Positions 38,980 to 51,850 are shown, counted from the first letter of the stretch. The stretch: 64,000 nt of DNA from Acanthopleura granulata (GCA_016165875.1 JABBOT010000014.1:9595489-9659488); one strand, 5' to 3'. The notes: generated by a model not told the origin, from the letters alone. Program-made: numbers and translations.

Positions 38980-41900
38980 ATGGGGTCGCTAACAGCCGGA
39001 GTTCTTCTCGTGGCATTTTTGGCTGTACAAGGTAATTTTATGCTTGTCCATAACACTTAACACAGGGAATGTTGCATATCCACTGACGTAGCTGTAAGGT
39101 TGAACCGTATGGCGAAAGGTATCAGTTATATTTGTAACGCCTGAAACGTAACCAAAAATTATAGTTGGTCACATATAGAGATTTTAATGCAGACAGAATA
39201 GCAGCCCATATACCTGGGTCTGGTCTACAAACAAACTATTCAACCAGCATGTCGCCACGTTTTAATCTCACTATTGTGGTACAGGGCTGGTGCCTCCATC
39301 CATACTCTTGAGATTGAAAACTTTCTCAGGAAATAAAACTTTATATAATAATTTGAATTAATGTAGAAGACGGATGCGGTCGCCCGCTCTCTCAAGCCGC
39401 GCCTTTTAAAAATCAGGCGATTCGACAATGTGACATAAATAAAAACCGCGCGAGATTAGCGCTAATCTCGCCCGGTTTTACCTAATCTCGGATCTCGAGC
39501 CGCGTGGACATATTGCTCGAGAACACAATCGACCGCTTTGGTCTTTCATAAATTAAACATCTCATTTATATTTAAAAAAACACACCTGATCATACGTGAG
39601 TAGTGAACGTTGTAACTTCACAAACTGCTCAAAATATCACCTTAGGATATTTAGTCAATCTCCGTCTCTCTTATTTTCAGGTGAGATCATAAAGGTAAGT
39701 TTTTTTAATCTTTCTTATATTTTCCCATGTGCCGAGGGGCAAAAATAGGGAATAAATGTACATCAGCCGGAAAAGGTTCATAGAATGTTTCTGTCTTCTT
39801 CGTTTTTAATATCTCATACTTCTGCATGGGATGTCTTTATAAAATTCTCCCTCTTATATTTGAACACTCCTACATTAACGAAATCAAGATATGTTTCCAA
39901 CATCGCTTCTTTTGAAGTGAAGACTGTGACTCAAGTTCTTTGTCTAACTGGTATATAAACCCGATTTTTACAGGATCTACAGAACGTGTACGAAAGCGAT
40001 TGTGTGCATGTTCAAAGATTTAAATTATAACGCGTCACAATTGAGTGTAGATTGCAGGGTGTCAAATACACAAAGAGTATACTGCCACTATATACAATCA
40101 CATCTTGCGAGAAGGCCCCGCTAGCAACCTGCGGTTGGCTGTAGATTTCTCTCGGGCCCTGCCCGATTTACTCCTACCATAATGCAGGTAGCCGTCGCAT
40201 AAGTGAAATATTTATGAGTACGGCGTAAGACACGAACCAAATAAATGAATAAATGAACAAATAAAAAAACCAGTAATAAATACCTGTTGCGAGTTCACAA
40301 TACTTTCACCACTACACCTAAAAAAGAACTATGTGTTCAGTTTTTGTAGGCGAGTATTTTAAAGTGCTGACCAACTGTTTGCAAATAAAAAGCCAATGAA
40401 TGATAGGAGTCGTGGAACGTCATGTTGTTGGGGAAGATTAGATGCAGATTTTTAGTGTTCGTAATGTATGGCATGAGAAGACGGCCATATGGCTTGTGAC
40501 TTGTGTATAATCTCGGCTGATAACAGATGTATACACCAAATATTTAAATCTTCTCTCAGACTCTTGCACCTGGGGTCTATTCCACAAAGCCATTTCTGAC
40601 TTCAGTCAAAATTTAAAATTTCGTCACAGTGCTTAGTTGTTGACATTGGAAATTGAGATTTTGGCACATTTGGCTGATGACAACAGTTATGGTGTGGTCA
40701 AAATTGGAATATGAACACCCCCCCCCAAATGAGCTCTGAAGTCGTATTTAAAATTTTGACTTAAGTCAGGAATAGATTTGTGGAATCGGCAGCATGCAGT
40801 AACCTTTGGTCGGAATGAGTGATCTCTGATGACATTGAAGTACTGACCAATAATCCAATTCAGCAATTAATCAATCAATAAACCAATACATAAATGAGTA
40901 AATTTTTGTGTAAAATCTTAACTATTACCTCATACCAGCCCATACAGGTGCCTTGTCCAATGCTATACTGTCCAAGCCTTCAGAACTGCGCCAAGACGAA
41001 GACTACCTACCTAAATCTGCATGGCCGTCAGTGTGTCGGGTGTCCGGTGTGTGTAGAAGAAAAGGAAGATGCTAAACGTAAGTATTTTTCAGTGTATAAA
41101 GTGAACATTTATTTCCAAACTGATTTGAATTCGCTGAATGATATCTTTTGTTTCTGTGATTTAGGCATGTACGTTCCAAGATATAGTTAATCATTACACA
41201 ACGAAATTCAAGCCGTGATAACATTGCACCATGCGAACGCGACTTTAGGATTTAACGTGTTTTGTTTTTTTTCTCAATGCTCCAGTCATACGGCAACAGC
41301 ATAAGAGTAACAGAGCAGATTTAATGTAACAGAGGGGCCTCCGTGGCTCATTCGGTTATCGCGCTAGCGCAGCGCAATGATCCAGGAGTCTCCCACCAAT
41401 GCGGTCGCTGTGAGTTCAAGACCAGCTCATGCTGGCTTCCTCTCCAGACGTAGGTGGGCAGCCAGCGACTTGCGGATGGTCGTGGGATTCAGCCTGACTT
41501 TGCCCGGTTTTCTCCCACCATAATGCTGGCCGGCGACGTGTAAATGAAATATCCTTGCATACGACGTAAAATATCAATGAAACACACTTTTCTAAATACA
41601 AAAAATGAATGTAACAAGAAAGCAACACTCTCGTCTCAATGGAACAGCCATGTCTCATTGTAACAAGAGAGGTTGAGATTTGTCTCGAAGTCAACACCTG
41701 CCTCAGTGTATATATAAAAACTAACAAATTTAGCAAAGTAGCAGATTCGTTTTTAATGTAGCTGCCATATGACTGCAAGAGCACGATGCCGAAGACAACA
41801 GAAATGTTGGCTCAGCTTTTCATTGAGATCCAGTTGTTTTTTGTCGGTGAAGTTGTGATAAATTTAACATCTCGACGCCAGCCGGGTTACATCGTGCATT

Positions 41901-44900
41901 TATGTATGGACAGATCAGACAGATTTTTACTCTCGATTTTCAGGACTGATCGGAACCCCTATTGACCTGGTGAGTGTCGCATCTGAGTTCTTGATTTACC
42001 AAATAGTGCGAGGCGTACTGACACTGCATTCTCGCATTAGAGGTTATCATTGTGGATCTAATCCGCGGGACCTAATACATGGGTTGGTACTGGCCTATGT
42101 TCTTTAGAAAGTATCAATGCACAATGATATACCAGCATTTTGAATCAGACAGGAGTAAGTGTAGAAGTACTATATTTTCCTAACAATGCATATGGCGAAT
42201 CGGTAATCTGTTCTGTTTAATAACCAAGTGACGTGGCAAATGGATCATCCAGCAAAGGGATGATCTACTACTAACAGTGGACCTGTTCATGAACAGAATA
42301 TCAGTTATCATCCATGTAAACTGGTTTAGATAACTTTCTCGTCTTCTTCATATTTACAAGTGATAAAATGTTCTAACGGTCGAAATTATGAAATATAAGC
42401 ACAAACTTGTGCCCTGTAAGGACATGAAATGACGTGGCATGAAGTGTAAGTTTTAAAGTATGCATGTATGTCAAATTTTCAGTAATATGGCGACAGATCA
42501 CTGGCCTAGAAAATTACTCAAAACTGCTGCCTACATTTAATAAACAGTTGCATGTTGTATGTATATATGCTTGGGTTTACAGTCGTTCTCAACAACTTTT
42601 CAGTCGTATGACCACAGAGATCCATTAGCATGTATCTATGCTGTGTCTTCTTGTGGCAAGGCGAGTCCATGACCCCAAAGTGTTGGTGCCACTGAAATAT
42701 CATGCCGAAGACCCCAGACGTAACACCCCACCCAGTCACATTATACTGACACCGTGCTGTCAAGTCCTGTTTTCTGGTTCTGACCTCTCAGTGCAGAGCG
42801 CCAAGAGAGGCAGCAACGAGTACCATTTTAAATGTGTTTGGTATGACCCGAGGCGGTCAGAAGTTTTAAAGCAAAGAGTGGCCCATAACGTGTACAGTGC
42901 AACGCCAGCCTATCCGTTTTTCTTTGCAGACTAAATTCCGGATGTGCCCAATTGTCGACTGCGCCTTCCCAGGATTCTGTCCTTATTCCAAACCGTCGTA
43001 TTTTCTTATCAACGGGATGAACTGCACGGGGTGCCCTGTGTGCACCAACGAGCTCGTGGGGAAAAGTACGTGTGTTCCAATCACAGCATGTGTAGTTTTT
43101 CTGGCTAAGCAAGCCGGCAAATTCTAAGTTTTCATGGGCTGATAACATTATTTTAATTCGCGACATGGTTTAGATTTTTGGAACTGTGTGACTTTTTGCT
43201 TGAGAGCAAGAGTTTGTATATATTTTCTAGGGATAATCTATAAATTGCGCCGTTTGGTCTGTATTATAACACAATATATGCAATGCCATCAAGGATGTTC
43301 GTCCATCTTATCAGCCACATGGCGAGTGGCAGATGTTTTCCTTCGAGGTCCGCATGGTTTTCACAAATCAATGAGATGAACGCTTTTAGATGAAAGTAAT
43401 ACTTACGATAACAATGAACCAAAAATGTAAAATGAAGATGTATAAACACACGGTATTACTGTCCTGAAAAGCTTCTTGAACGTGGGAAGGTTTCCCAGCA
43501 ACCTGCGGATGGTCGTGGGAAGGTTTCCCAGCAACCTGCGGATGGTCGTGGGTTACTCCAGGCTCTCCCAGCTTTCCTCCCACAATAATTCTGGCCGCCG
43601 TCGAATACGTAAAATATTCTTGAGTACGGATTAAAACACGAATCAAATAAATAAATAAATGTATAAATAAATGAATGAATAAAAAGATCCTTGCAAGCCA
43701 AAGCTTGAATGATGGATTACTTAATATCAAATGTTTTTACTTGTCATTTTTCGTCATTACAGGGAACGTCATACCAATCGACCTAGTAAGTATTGTTGCG
43801 ATTAGTTCTTATCATTTCTAATAAAAATCTTTCTTAACATGCAGCCATACGGGTTGTGGTATAAAATGTAAGACCGTTGGGTGCTGCGTTTAGAGGTGCT
43901 TTGATTTCCGAACCATGTAGGAAATGTGCTGCCAGCGTCTTACACTTATTTATTTGTACTGTGCAAGTCACAGGTGTCACAGACTAGGTGTATATAGGGG
44001 TGAATGTTCTCATATGACTATCGCTGGATCATTAAACAAAACGGTTCTCTCGCCGCAGACGAGACTTGGTGTAAATGGCATGAAATCGGTTCTTGCTAGC
44101 TCGCCTGAGATCTCTTTCAATAAGCTTAGCTTTAAGAAATACCAATTAGCTTTGATGCCCAACCGAATTCAGAGCTAAATACTGAATGCTGCTCGTCGAA
44201 GGAAAACTGTAGTTGCCTTTCTCTCAACCAGTACATTATTTGTACTTGTTTGGATATATATTCCAATAATATATATTATTTACCAGTGTACTTGTCATCG
44301 CAGTATTAAAAAGTGTCGTAATTTATAACCCGCGTTACTTTCCATTCTTCGCGTTTTCCTTTGAACAGGCTCACTTGATCAAGTGCCCCCTTGTGGACTG
44401 TGCCTTCACGCCAGGCTGCACAACTGTAACACATTCCACTTTCCAATGGAATGGACGTCAATGCCAAGGCTGTCCAGTCTGTCAGGAAAAGCTGGCCCCA
44501 CGTAAGCAACAAGAAGATTCAGATCATCTTGCCTATATGGCCAGCTTTTAATCATTGGCACTTCTATCTATAGGGTTCAAAAGGCTTATATATATATAGG
44601 TCTGAGGGTTTCAAAATTTAGTTATTATATTTCACCTAATTTATAGGTGTATTATACCTTTTTGTATACTTTATTTTCATTCACAAAGAGTAAAGATAAG
44701 TATACTTATCCCGTTTAATTCAGTTTATACGCTTCTTTAGTCAGTGCGTAAATGTTTCTGTACTCCTTATATAGCGTCATCACAAATCCTGATCGACATC
44801 TAAACAGCCGGTAATCAGTTCAGATATTGTTACCTTCACTTATCGTAGCTGTATAATGTTGAGCTATTCTTGGTTTCACTGATTTTAGTTATTATAATGT

Positions 44901-47900
44901 TGGCAATTTGAGGGTTTCAAAAATTTAGTTATCATATTTCACCTAATTAATTGGTGTATTATGTTAGGATATTGCCGGTTTAGCTGAATTTAATTCTATC
45001 ATGTTGGCACATTGCGACTTAAGATGAATTTTGTATTGTCATGTTGGGATATTGTGTGCTAAGCTGAACTTAGATGAGTGTTCCACCTATGGACCCACCT
45101 ATGTGTTCTTTTACTTAATGCCCATATTTTTCATACAGACCGATTATTTTCCACCCTCTTTAATCCTAATGTAATCGAGCCAAAGGGCTCGTAGAGCTAC
45201 CTGTAGAAAGTTTACTGCACATTTTGAAGAAATTTGTGTAGAGTACCTCTTCTGTTTCAGGTCAGGTTTTGCCTGGAAATGTGGTAAGTTGTATTGAATG
45301 GGCTAGAAAAAAAACCCTAATGTCTAAATATCTCAATATATATAAAATTATAATATTTTATATGAAAATATAATATATAATATAATCATTTTAAATAATT
45401 GCGAACTTAAGAGGGTTATCGCTTTTTTAGGGGTGAGGGTGAGGTGGGGGGATTGGGGCAACGGTACAAGGTAGAGTCTATTATTTGTCAAAAACTGTCA
45501 GTTACCGGAAAATTGAAAATCACCTGTATATATCGCCATGATTCACTGTGTGTTTCATTCTGCATAAGCTTTCTGTATGCAAGGACATGACTAGATTTAG
45601 TAAAAAAAGTTCACAGCAATGGTAAATAATAAAGCAAAGATAGTAACAAAACAAGACAAAACAATAATACATTATGGAACTTTTGCATTCATGCATATTT
45701 CGTCATCATAATGGTAATAGTCATTCAATCCGCAACAACAATATTTGGAACCTGGGGCCCGGTCCGTTTTACAAACAGGATGTAAGTTATGTCAAACGTA
45801 ATTGCAATGGCGACACATACTTTAGAGATACGTGGCCATGGCAGTTACGTTTGACGTAATGTTACAACCTCTTCATATAACGGGCACCAGGGAAATACCT
45901 ATTCATGAATCGTACCAAGGTACGCGATGCATAAAGGAAAAACTGGCCCTTGGTTACAAGAACAGGTCAGGGAATTGGTGGACATTTACTGCGTATCGTA
46001 AGTTTTCGTCGCATTGTTGATTGCTTGTTCACAGTTGGCGTGCATCTCACGAGCTGACTGATTTCTATTCCTTGTTTACAGCTACATCTGAATATATGTC
46101 CCATGGTGCTTTGCGCGGCTCCGGGTCCGTGTGACCAACCGTACAAATTGTCCACGATGATGTGGCAGGGCAAGGAATGTCCTGGGTGCTCTTACTGCCC
46201 CACCAAGACAGACAAGACACGTAAATCTTATTATCTGAGCTTTCATGTTTTAAGTTATAGTTAACGTATTTTGGCGTTCATTTCTTTAAATCAGGAAATG
46301 ACATATAAATCGGCATTGATGAAACACTTCGAATGAAAAAAGCCCAAGATCAGTTTGGTTAAAAAACCGAACAAACAAATAAATAATAAATAAAAACATG
46401 CATACAAATTCATGAGGAAGTGAAGGATATAAAAGATAATTTCGTTGTTTAGCTTTGTATAATCGAAGGACTAATACGTTGAATTACGATTTCCGGAATT
46501 TAACATAAAGCTGGCACGGTTATTTTTCCTTACACAGGTGAAGTTATTGAGGTGAAGGTATGTGGTACTTTCCTGACTCTTCTCAATTTACCAACGACGT
46601 AATTCTAATGGCATATTACAGTGACAATTACCAAGATTATTTTCTTACAGATTTTCTACTTTCCTTAAATGCGACCAAACATAAATGAAATCCATAATTC
46701 CAAAAAAACTTAAATGTAACACATTAAGCAATGAAAGTTAGAACTTTTCAAATTGAATGCATGCCTCCATTGATGTCAAGCATATTTGACAGTTAAACTG
46801 ATTACATAGCAGATGTCGAAATACTGACCTCTATTCAAGAATATTTCACTTTAGTATTGGCAGTGACGTTTGTGAGTGTTGAAAACCAGGTACAGAGTGA
46901 TGAAATCAATCGACTTACTACAGTTACCTGTCAAATCTTCTATACATTAAAGGCACGATTGTTTACACTTGTTTGATCTATGTGAGTTGTCAGTCAGCAA
47001 TACTCAACAGCACAGCCAGTCTGAATGATGCGTTTCAGCCTCTCTGTCCGATGGTGAAATGCCGCGCCCCGGGGCTTTGTGACCGCCCTTACAACATGAG
47101 TTACTTAGACATAGGCGGAATGAAGTGCCCAATGTGCCCCTTTTGTGACAAGATCAACTTTCAACAACGGCGTAAGGCATGATCGGGTTTATACAAGCTT
47201 GAATTTGTTTACCTATTGGTGTTTTACACCATAGCCAAGATTATTTCACATAAACAACAATGGCTAAGAATTATGGAGTCAGAGGCCGGGGGAACGAAAC
47301 CAACAACCAATAGGAAGTTGCTGCCAGACCAATAAGTTTATAGAACGACGCGGAATAAATGTCAACAACCGTCAGTACAATTAACATTATGTAGTAAAAT
47401 TTCAGATATTCACAAAATTAATATGTGAAAAATCACGGTACTAAGAGTAAAATAACTTTAAAATTTAATCAAGAAAAGAGCTCACTAAAAACAACTTAAC
47501 CTGTTAAGAAATTTTTCTGCCTATTTAGTTTTATATTTTTATGTAACCTGTTTTCACAATTTGTGTTTCAGGCGAAGTTCTCAATCCAGGCTTGGTAAGT
47601 TAATCATAGGAAATCTTCAAATGACTTGCTAATCCTCATTAACTGCATTCTATTCCCCAGGCATGTGCTCGAAAAATATTTCATTATCGCATGTAATTAC
47701 TGATTAACGTCATGCTCGTATCGTGGAGAGAACATGTTCAAGACCAGGAAACAGTAAAAGGGCTTTCGTAAGGATAATGAGAACACGCAAAATAAATCAA
47801 ACAGACGAATATGTTTAAAACCAGATGAAACAACTAGACGTCAGCTAAAATTCGAAACCCACGATATTTTTGTTTTAAATTTGTCTTTAATCTGCATATT

Positions 47901-50351
47901 CTATGATGTATAAAGATTAGATTTTATTATATAATTCGATAGATTATAAATAAGTAACGACCGCATCGCCGGCAACGCTGTCAAAAAAATCGAATATAGA
48001 GTCGACTGTGTTCAATCTTTGCACAATATGGGCAATGTCTACACTGTTAACCAGGATATGTTTGATGCCATATTGGACATCACACCCAACACACTCGGTA
48101 GCTTTGCTCCCGTCCAAGATGAAATTGTGTCTTAGACGAGAAATTGCCCGGTACGAAGATCTCCACGAGTACTGGTGTGAATAATGAAGACCAAGCGAAA
48201 ACGAGTCGTTAGGCAGATGTTATTCTTAATGCACATTCTTACAAGTAATAATGTTCTCAAGTACTGTTTATTTACTTAATTGGTATTTACACTATACTCA
48301 GGGATATTTCACGTACTCGGCGGTCGCCAGCATTATGGTGGGAGGAAAAAGGGCAGAGCCAGGAGGAAACCCATGCACGGTCGTCACACGTCTGTGTTTT
48401 TTACCAGCTTTCGTAGTCCTGATGATATAACGAATGTCTAGCCATGATAAACGGTGCCCCAACAATGAGTCAGATAGCTTGTTTCGAGTGGTGCGCCACT
48501 GCGCGTGAGGAGAACGGGCCACACGTGAGATAAACAAAAGCGCATGGTCAGTCATACCTGTCATAACATTACAGGTGTCGGCGACAAACCAGTGTTCACC
48601 TCAGTTCTAACCTTTTGTGTTCTAAGTTTTCGAATTAATCCTATGGTCGAACACATGTGAAGCCTTGGCTGTAAGACTCACCAAAAATGCACAAAATTTA
48701 CCGCATTTTCTGTGACTAGAAGGGCTTATACTGATTTAACGTAGATATGTGGATTTCTCTGTCCTCAAAGGGACGAATTTTGTTCTGTGCACGGGAAAGC
48801 GATGTATACTTTACGGTCTGAAGTTATTGCCCCCTGTCCATCTGACCCTCCCGCACCCCCTTTATAAGACAATACCTTCAGTTAGTCAGGTTTAAACACC
48901 AAGAAATCATATGCTGTGCATTTATCGGTTTCTTCAACATACTTAAAATTCCTAAAAAAAAAGACCTGAGAGCTGTCCGCGTATATTTGGCTACTAGCTA
49001 CTCTGCCCTCAACCCCAGCCAACCTTGTGGGCTTATGAGGTATTTTAGCAAAAATAAACATTCAAAAAAACATATCTTTGTCTATGGGGTGGGAAGGTGA
49101 AAGTTTTTACCATCGAAGACATCTTCTCAAGTAGCCACCAGGACGTGGAGGTGCCTTAATCTGGAAATTAGATGCTAAGGCCACAAGTGATCGGCAATCA
49201 GCATGGGGTCCGTTTTACAAGCAGGGTGCAAGCTATTTGAAACGTTACAGTCTTGGCAACACATACTGTAGAGATACGTCGCCATTGTACTTGCGTTTGA
49301 CCTACACTCTCCTCGTAAAACGGACCCATGGTCGCTATGGTTACGTTAAATCTCGTCAAATCACGGCGGAGAGTGCACCTCCATGTATCGCCAGGTGTCT
49401 GAAGCCCTGTTTATTTTATTTGTCTGTTCAGATTCATCTGGAGATGTGCCCCATTCCGATGTGCATGGCACCGGGGCCGTGTGACCACCCCTACAGCACG
49501 TCCTACGTCACCATTGGCGGGAAGAAATGTCCAATGTGTGTGTACTGTGCAAAGGACACCAAACGTAAGTTAAAGAAGAAAAAAAAAACTGGTAGATCTA
49601 TGCTGCTTTACACAAGCACATCGCGAGAGTGTTTATAACAGAAAGCGTCAAAGGCCCATTTATTCTGTTTAACTGTTTTTTCATCATGTCTTTGTAATTT
49701 AGCCATGCTCTTGCCATAAGTCCAGCAGGTTTTGGGAATATGACTTTAGATACGTTCTCCCCGCTTGACTTGTTCTCTGCTGTTGACACTTTACTTAGTA
49801 TGTGCTTGTAATCAATGTTTCTCTGCAATTTGTTGTTATGTATAGTCTAAATATAAAGCCTAATACATGTAATAATGTTTTCACATCCTGCTCTGTTTGC
49901 AGGTCGGGTGATCAGCTCTGTAAGTTTATTTTCCACCCCCAATGTGTTACCACTTATCATGAATAACAATTTGTACGAACAGTTTAAGCTAAAAGATGTT
50001 TGCCGTTGGTAACAGAGTCCTTTGTAAGATTTCATACTTGTAATTCGCTCATCAGATGTGTGTAATTCCTTTCACTGCCAGGATGTGGGCTTAAGGATAA
50101 GCGAATAGACGCCTAGACCAAAATGGCCTTGATGTTAAGTATTTGTATGTGATGATCACGTTCCGTGAAATTTCACATCCACACAAATAGAAGGACTGAT
50201 TTGAGTCTTTTTTTGCTGGTTTCAGCCACGCACGTGCCCAGTCCTTCCTTGTCCACATCTGGTGGATTGCACCGAAACCAAAAGCATCACTTACGAGTTT
50301 GAGGGCCGATCTTGCCCCGGATGCCCAGTTTGTACAAAGTCCAAACAATGA
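38980..50351 (+). CDS. secreted protein with seven six-cysteine domains (15 exons, novel architecture)
   Basis: Exons: 38980-39031, 39681-39694, 40948-41077, 41944-41969, 42930-43065, 43763-43785, 44369-44501, 45261-45283, 46082-46220, 46538-46557, 47039-47171, 47572-47594, 49432-49564, 49903-49919, 50226-50351. Total 1,128 nt, 375 aa plus TGA; every junction has GT-AG sites and matching phase. Exon 1 is a signal peptide (MGSLTAGVLLVAFLAVQ). Then micro-exons (14-26 nt) alternate with domain exons (126-139 nt). Each domain has C-x4-C-x5-C-x14/15-C-x2-C-x2-C, typically CP...C...C...Y...G..CxGCPVC. Domains end in Lys/Arg at the micro-exon border (AKR, GKR, APR, KTR, QRR, TKR). The protein has 42 domain cysteines and no membrane segment after the signal. 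The CPVC end recalls half of a von Willebrand C module, but the spacing does not match that or any family I know. Function unknown; extracellular. Confidence 0.9.
40112..40266 (+). mobile_element. SINE, 5'-truncated
   Basis: Plus-strand copy without the head (caacctgcggttggctg to aaataaatgaataaatg) in intron 2 of the cysteine-domain gene. Confidence 0.8.
40569..40792. mobile_element. MITE-like palindromic element (family 1, copy B)
   Basis: Begins ctattccacaaagccatttc and ends ggaatagatttgtggaat, with the same internal blocks as 2098-2310 (gacattgga, gtggtca, gtatttaaaattt). It lies in an intron of the cysteine-domain gene. Confidence 0.7.
41333..41590 (+). mobile_element. SINE, full length
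   Basis: Head ggggcctccgtggctcattc, box B gagttcaagaccagctc, middle gcggatggtcgtggg, tail-proximal gacgtaaaatatcaatg. The A-rich tail is eroded. Intron 3 of the cysteine-domain gene. Confidence 0.87.
42545..42790 (+). repeat. dispersed repeat, about 235 bp (copy B)
   Basis: Second copy of the family seen at 16375-16612, in the intron before the second cysteine-domain exon. It keeps ttctcaacaacttttcagtc and catgccgaagacccca and ends with a cacattatactgacaccg segment. Confidence 0.7.
43478..43682 (+). mobile_element. SINE with a 34-bp internal tandem duplication
   Basis: The block gtgggaaggtttcccagcaa through ggatggtcgtggg occurs twice in a row, then the normal middle and tail follow (gccgccgtcgaatacg, aatcaaataaataaata). 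The tRNA head is missing. Confidence 0.85.
44580..45240. other. AT-rich intron segment of the cysteine-domain gene
   Basis: Intron 7. It contains two similar blocks (agggtttcaaaatttagtta near 44607 and a variant near 44912) but no exon or mobile element that I can identify. Confidence 0.4.
45754..45886. mobile_element. MITE-like palindromic element (family 2, copy B)
   Basis: Ends ggggcccggtccgttttaca and its rough inverse tataacgggcacc, core aagttatgtcaaacgtaatt mirrored by agttacgtttgacgtaat. Confidence 0.75.
47198..47335 (-). mobile_element. SINE, 5'-truncated, diverged
   Basis: Tail half (cctattggtgttttacacca to gttgctgccagacc) directly after the fifth domain exon. Confidence 0.65.
48262..48372 (-). 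mobile_element. SINE, 5'-truncated
   Basis: Tail half with tcgccagcattatggtggga and ggcagagccaggaggaaac in intron 12 of the cysteine-domain gene. Confidence 0.75.
49205..49327. mobile_element. MITE-like palindromic element (family 2, copy C)
   Basis: Ends ggggtccgttttacaag and cctcgtaaaacggaccc are near-perfect inverted repeats; internal gagatacgtcgcca is shared with 45754-45886. Located in the intron before the sixth cysteine-domain exon. Confidence 0.75.
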
Positions 50352-50475
50352 ATGCTTCAGAGGCGCTTAGCTAATCAACTCCTCAGTGCCCATTTTTATT
50401 AATGTTATCAGCGAGCACCGAGGGGATAATGTATATTATCATCACTTGCTATGCGCTTTCCTGGAAGCAGTTCTC

Positions 50476-50481
50476 AATAAA
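50476..50481 (+). promoter_or_regulatory. polyadenylation signal of the cysteine-domain gene
   Basis: Canonical AATAAA about 125 nt after the TGA at 50351, the first such hexamer downstream on the plus strand. Confidence 0.65.
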
Positions 50482-51850
50482 GCAAAGTTATACCCAACAA
50501 GCGTGGCATGTCTGCCATCCTTACTTGAACGAATCCATTTATACCCCGTGATTTATAAAGCTACACCAAAGAGGGTAAAATCAAAGCAACTAGGGCAGTC
50601 TGATAGTTGGCAAATGGTTATACATTACCGCTGAAATCCGGACTCTTGTCAATTTACCTCAGTTAGGGTTTTATTCCAACTGTTCATGTAAGTTTGTAAG
50701 AGATAACAGTTTACACTCCCCTAGTAACATGGCTTAAGCAGATATATTTAAAAAATACAGTGGGGGTAAATGCTATTTATTAGATCTCACTAGCCTAGAA
50801 TTACTCAGAGTGCTGAGTTGTCATCACGCTTAGCACATGTATACATGTATTAGACCAGAACCTAGTGGAACCGAGTGGAAATATTTGAACTGATGTTCCA
50901 CAATTTTAGAGAAGAGCGTAGATCAACATGGAAATCCAGATGTGTTTGGGACATTTGTCGGTCGAATTTTGTGATTCACAGAGAGTAAAACCACACTAGC
51001 GACGACCATGTAGTAGCTAGCGAAGGGCCACGCATTACCGATGAAGTCTGGCCTCCCTTCAGTTCACGTCAGTTAGGCTTTTAGTGCAACTGTTCAAGTA
51101 AATGTTTAAAAAAGGTACAACTTATACCCACCCCCAGCACCCCAGCTTTAACAGAATTAGGTAAAAAATGCAGTTATATTAATTGCAATTTATTACACTA
51201 AGCTTGTATTCCGTCTTGATGACGTTAGACTTATCTGAATACATTGTACACTCCTGATGAATGTATCTGGGGCTTAACCTTGACAATGACTCGAATCGGA
51301 TATTAAAAGGCATTTTTTTCATTTTGGGCCTAAATTGGTGATAGAACCTAGACTGTAGATTTCCAAGCTTTCAGTGTTGGTGGGGCATCGACGATAACAA
51401 TGGATCCACAAACATTGCGTTTCTGACGATCGGAAGACAAATATCTTCACGTGCACGCCCGCATGCCCGCACGCCCACGATGTTCCTTTGATCCGGTTTC
51501 AGCGCCACTAATCATATGATGGAATTACGACTGTATTGCGATTTCTTTCAAGAGGTCGTGTGAATGTTAAATAGATAGTTTTTAGTGACAGTTCGCAAGG
51601 TCATCAATCTGTATATGGATATGCGCCTGTAAGACAATGGTGCCACAGCGGCCGTTGGTGTTAAATGTCAAAAACACTCCCAAAATTGGAAAAATCTGAA
51701 GCAAGAATTACCGGAAACAGGTGAATTTAACATTATTAATTAAATAGTAAAACATTTCTGGAAAAATGAAAACTTGTGTCATATACAAAGTTCACTATAT
51801 ATCCGTTAAAGTGCAAATATACATGTATAAAGTAAAACATAAAGAATACT
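50482..51850. other. intergenic stretch between convergent genes
   Basis: Lies between the 3' ends of the plus-strand cysteine-domain gene and the minus-strand ankyrin gene. I see two loosely similar blocks (gcctcccttcagttcacgtc near 51050 and a counterpart near 50645) and no gene. Confidence 0.45.

Noticed and set aside
39970..40030. Possible extra exon after an AG near 39974 in the cysteine-domain gene
   Set aside because: The neighbouring exons already join in phase without it, and it adds no cysteine domain.
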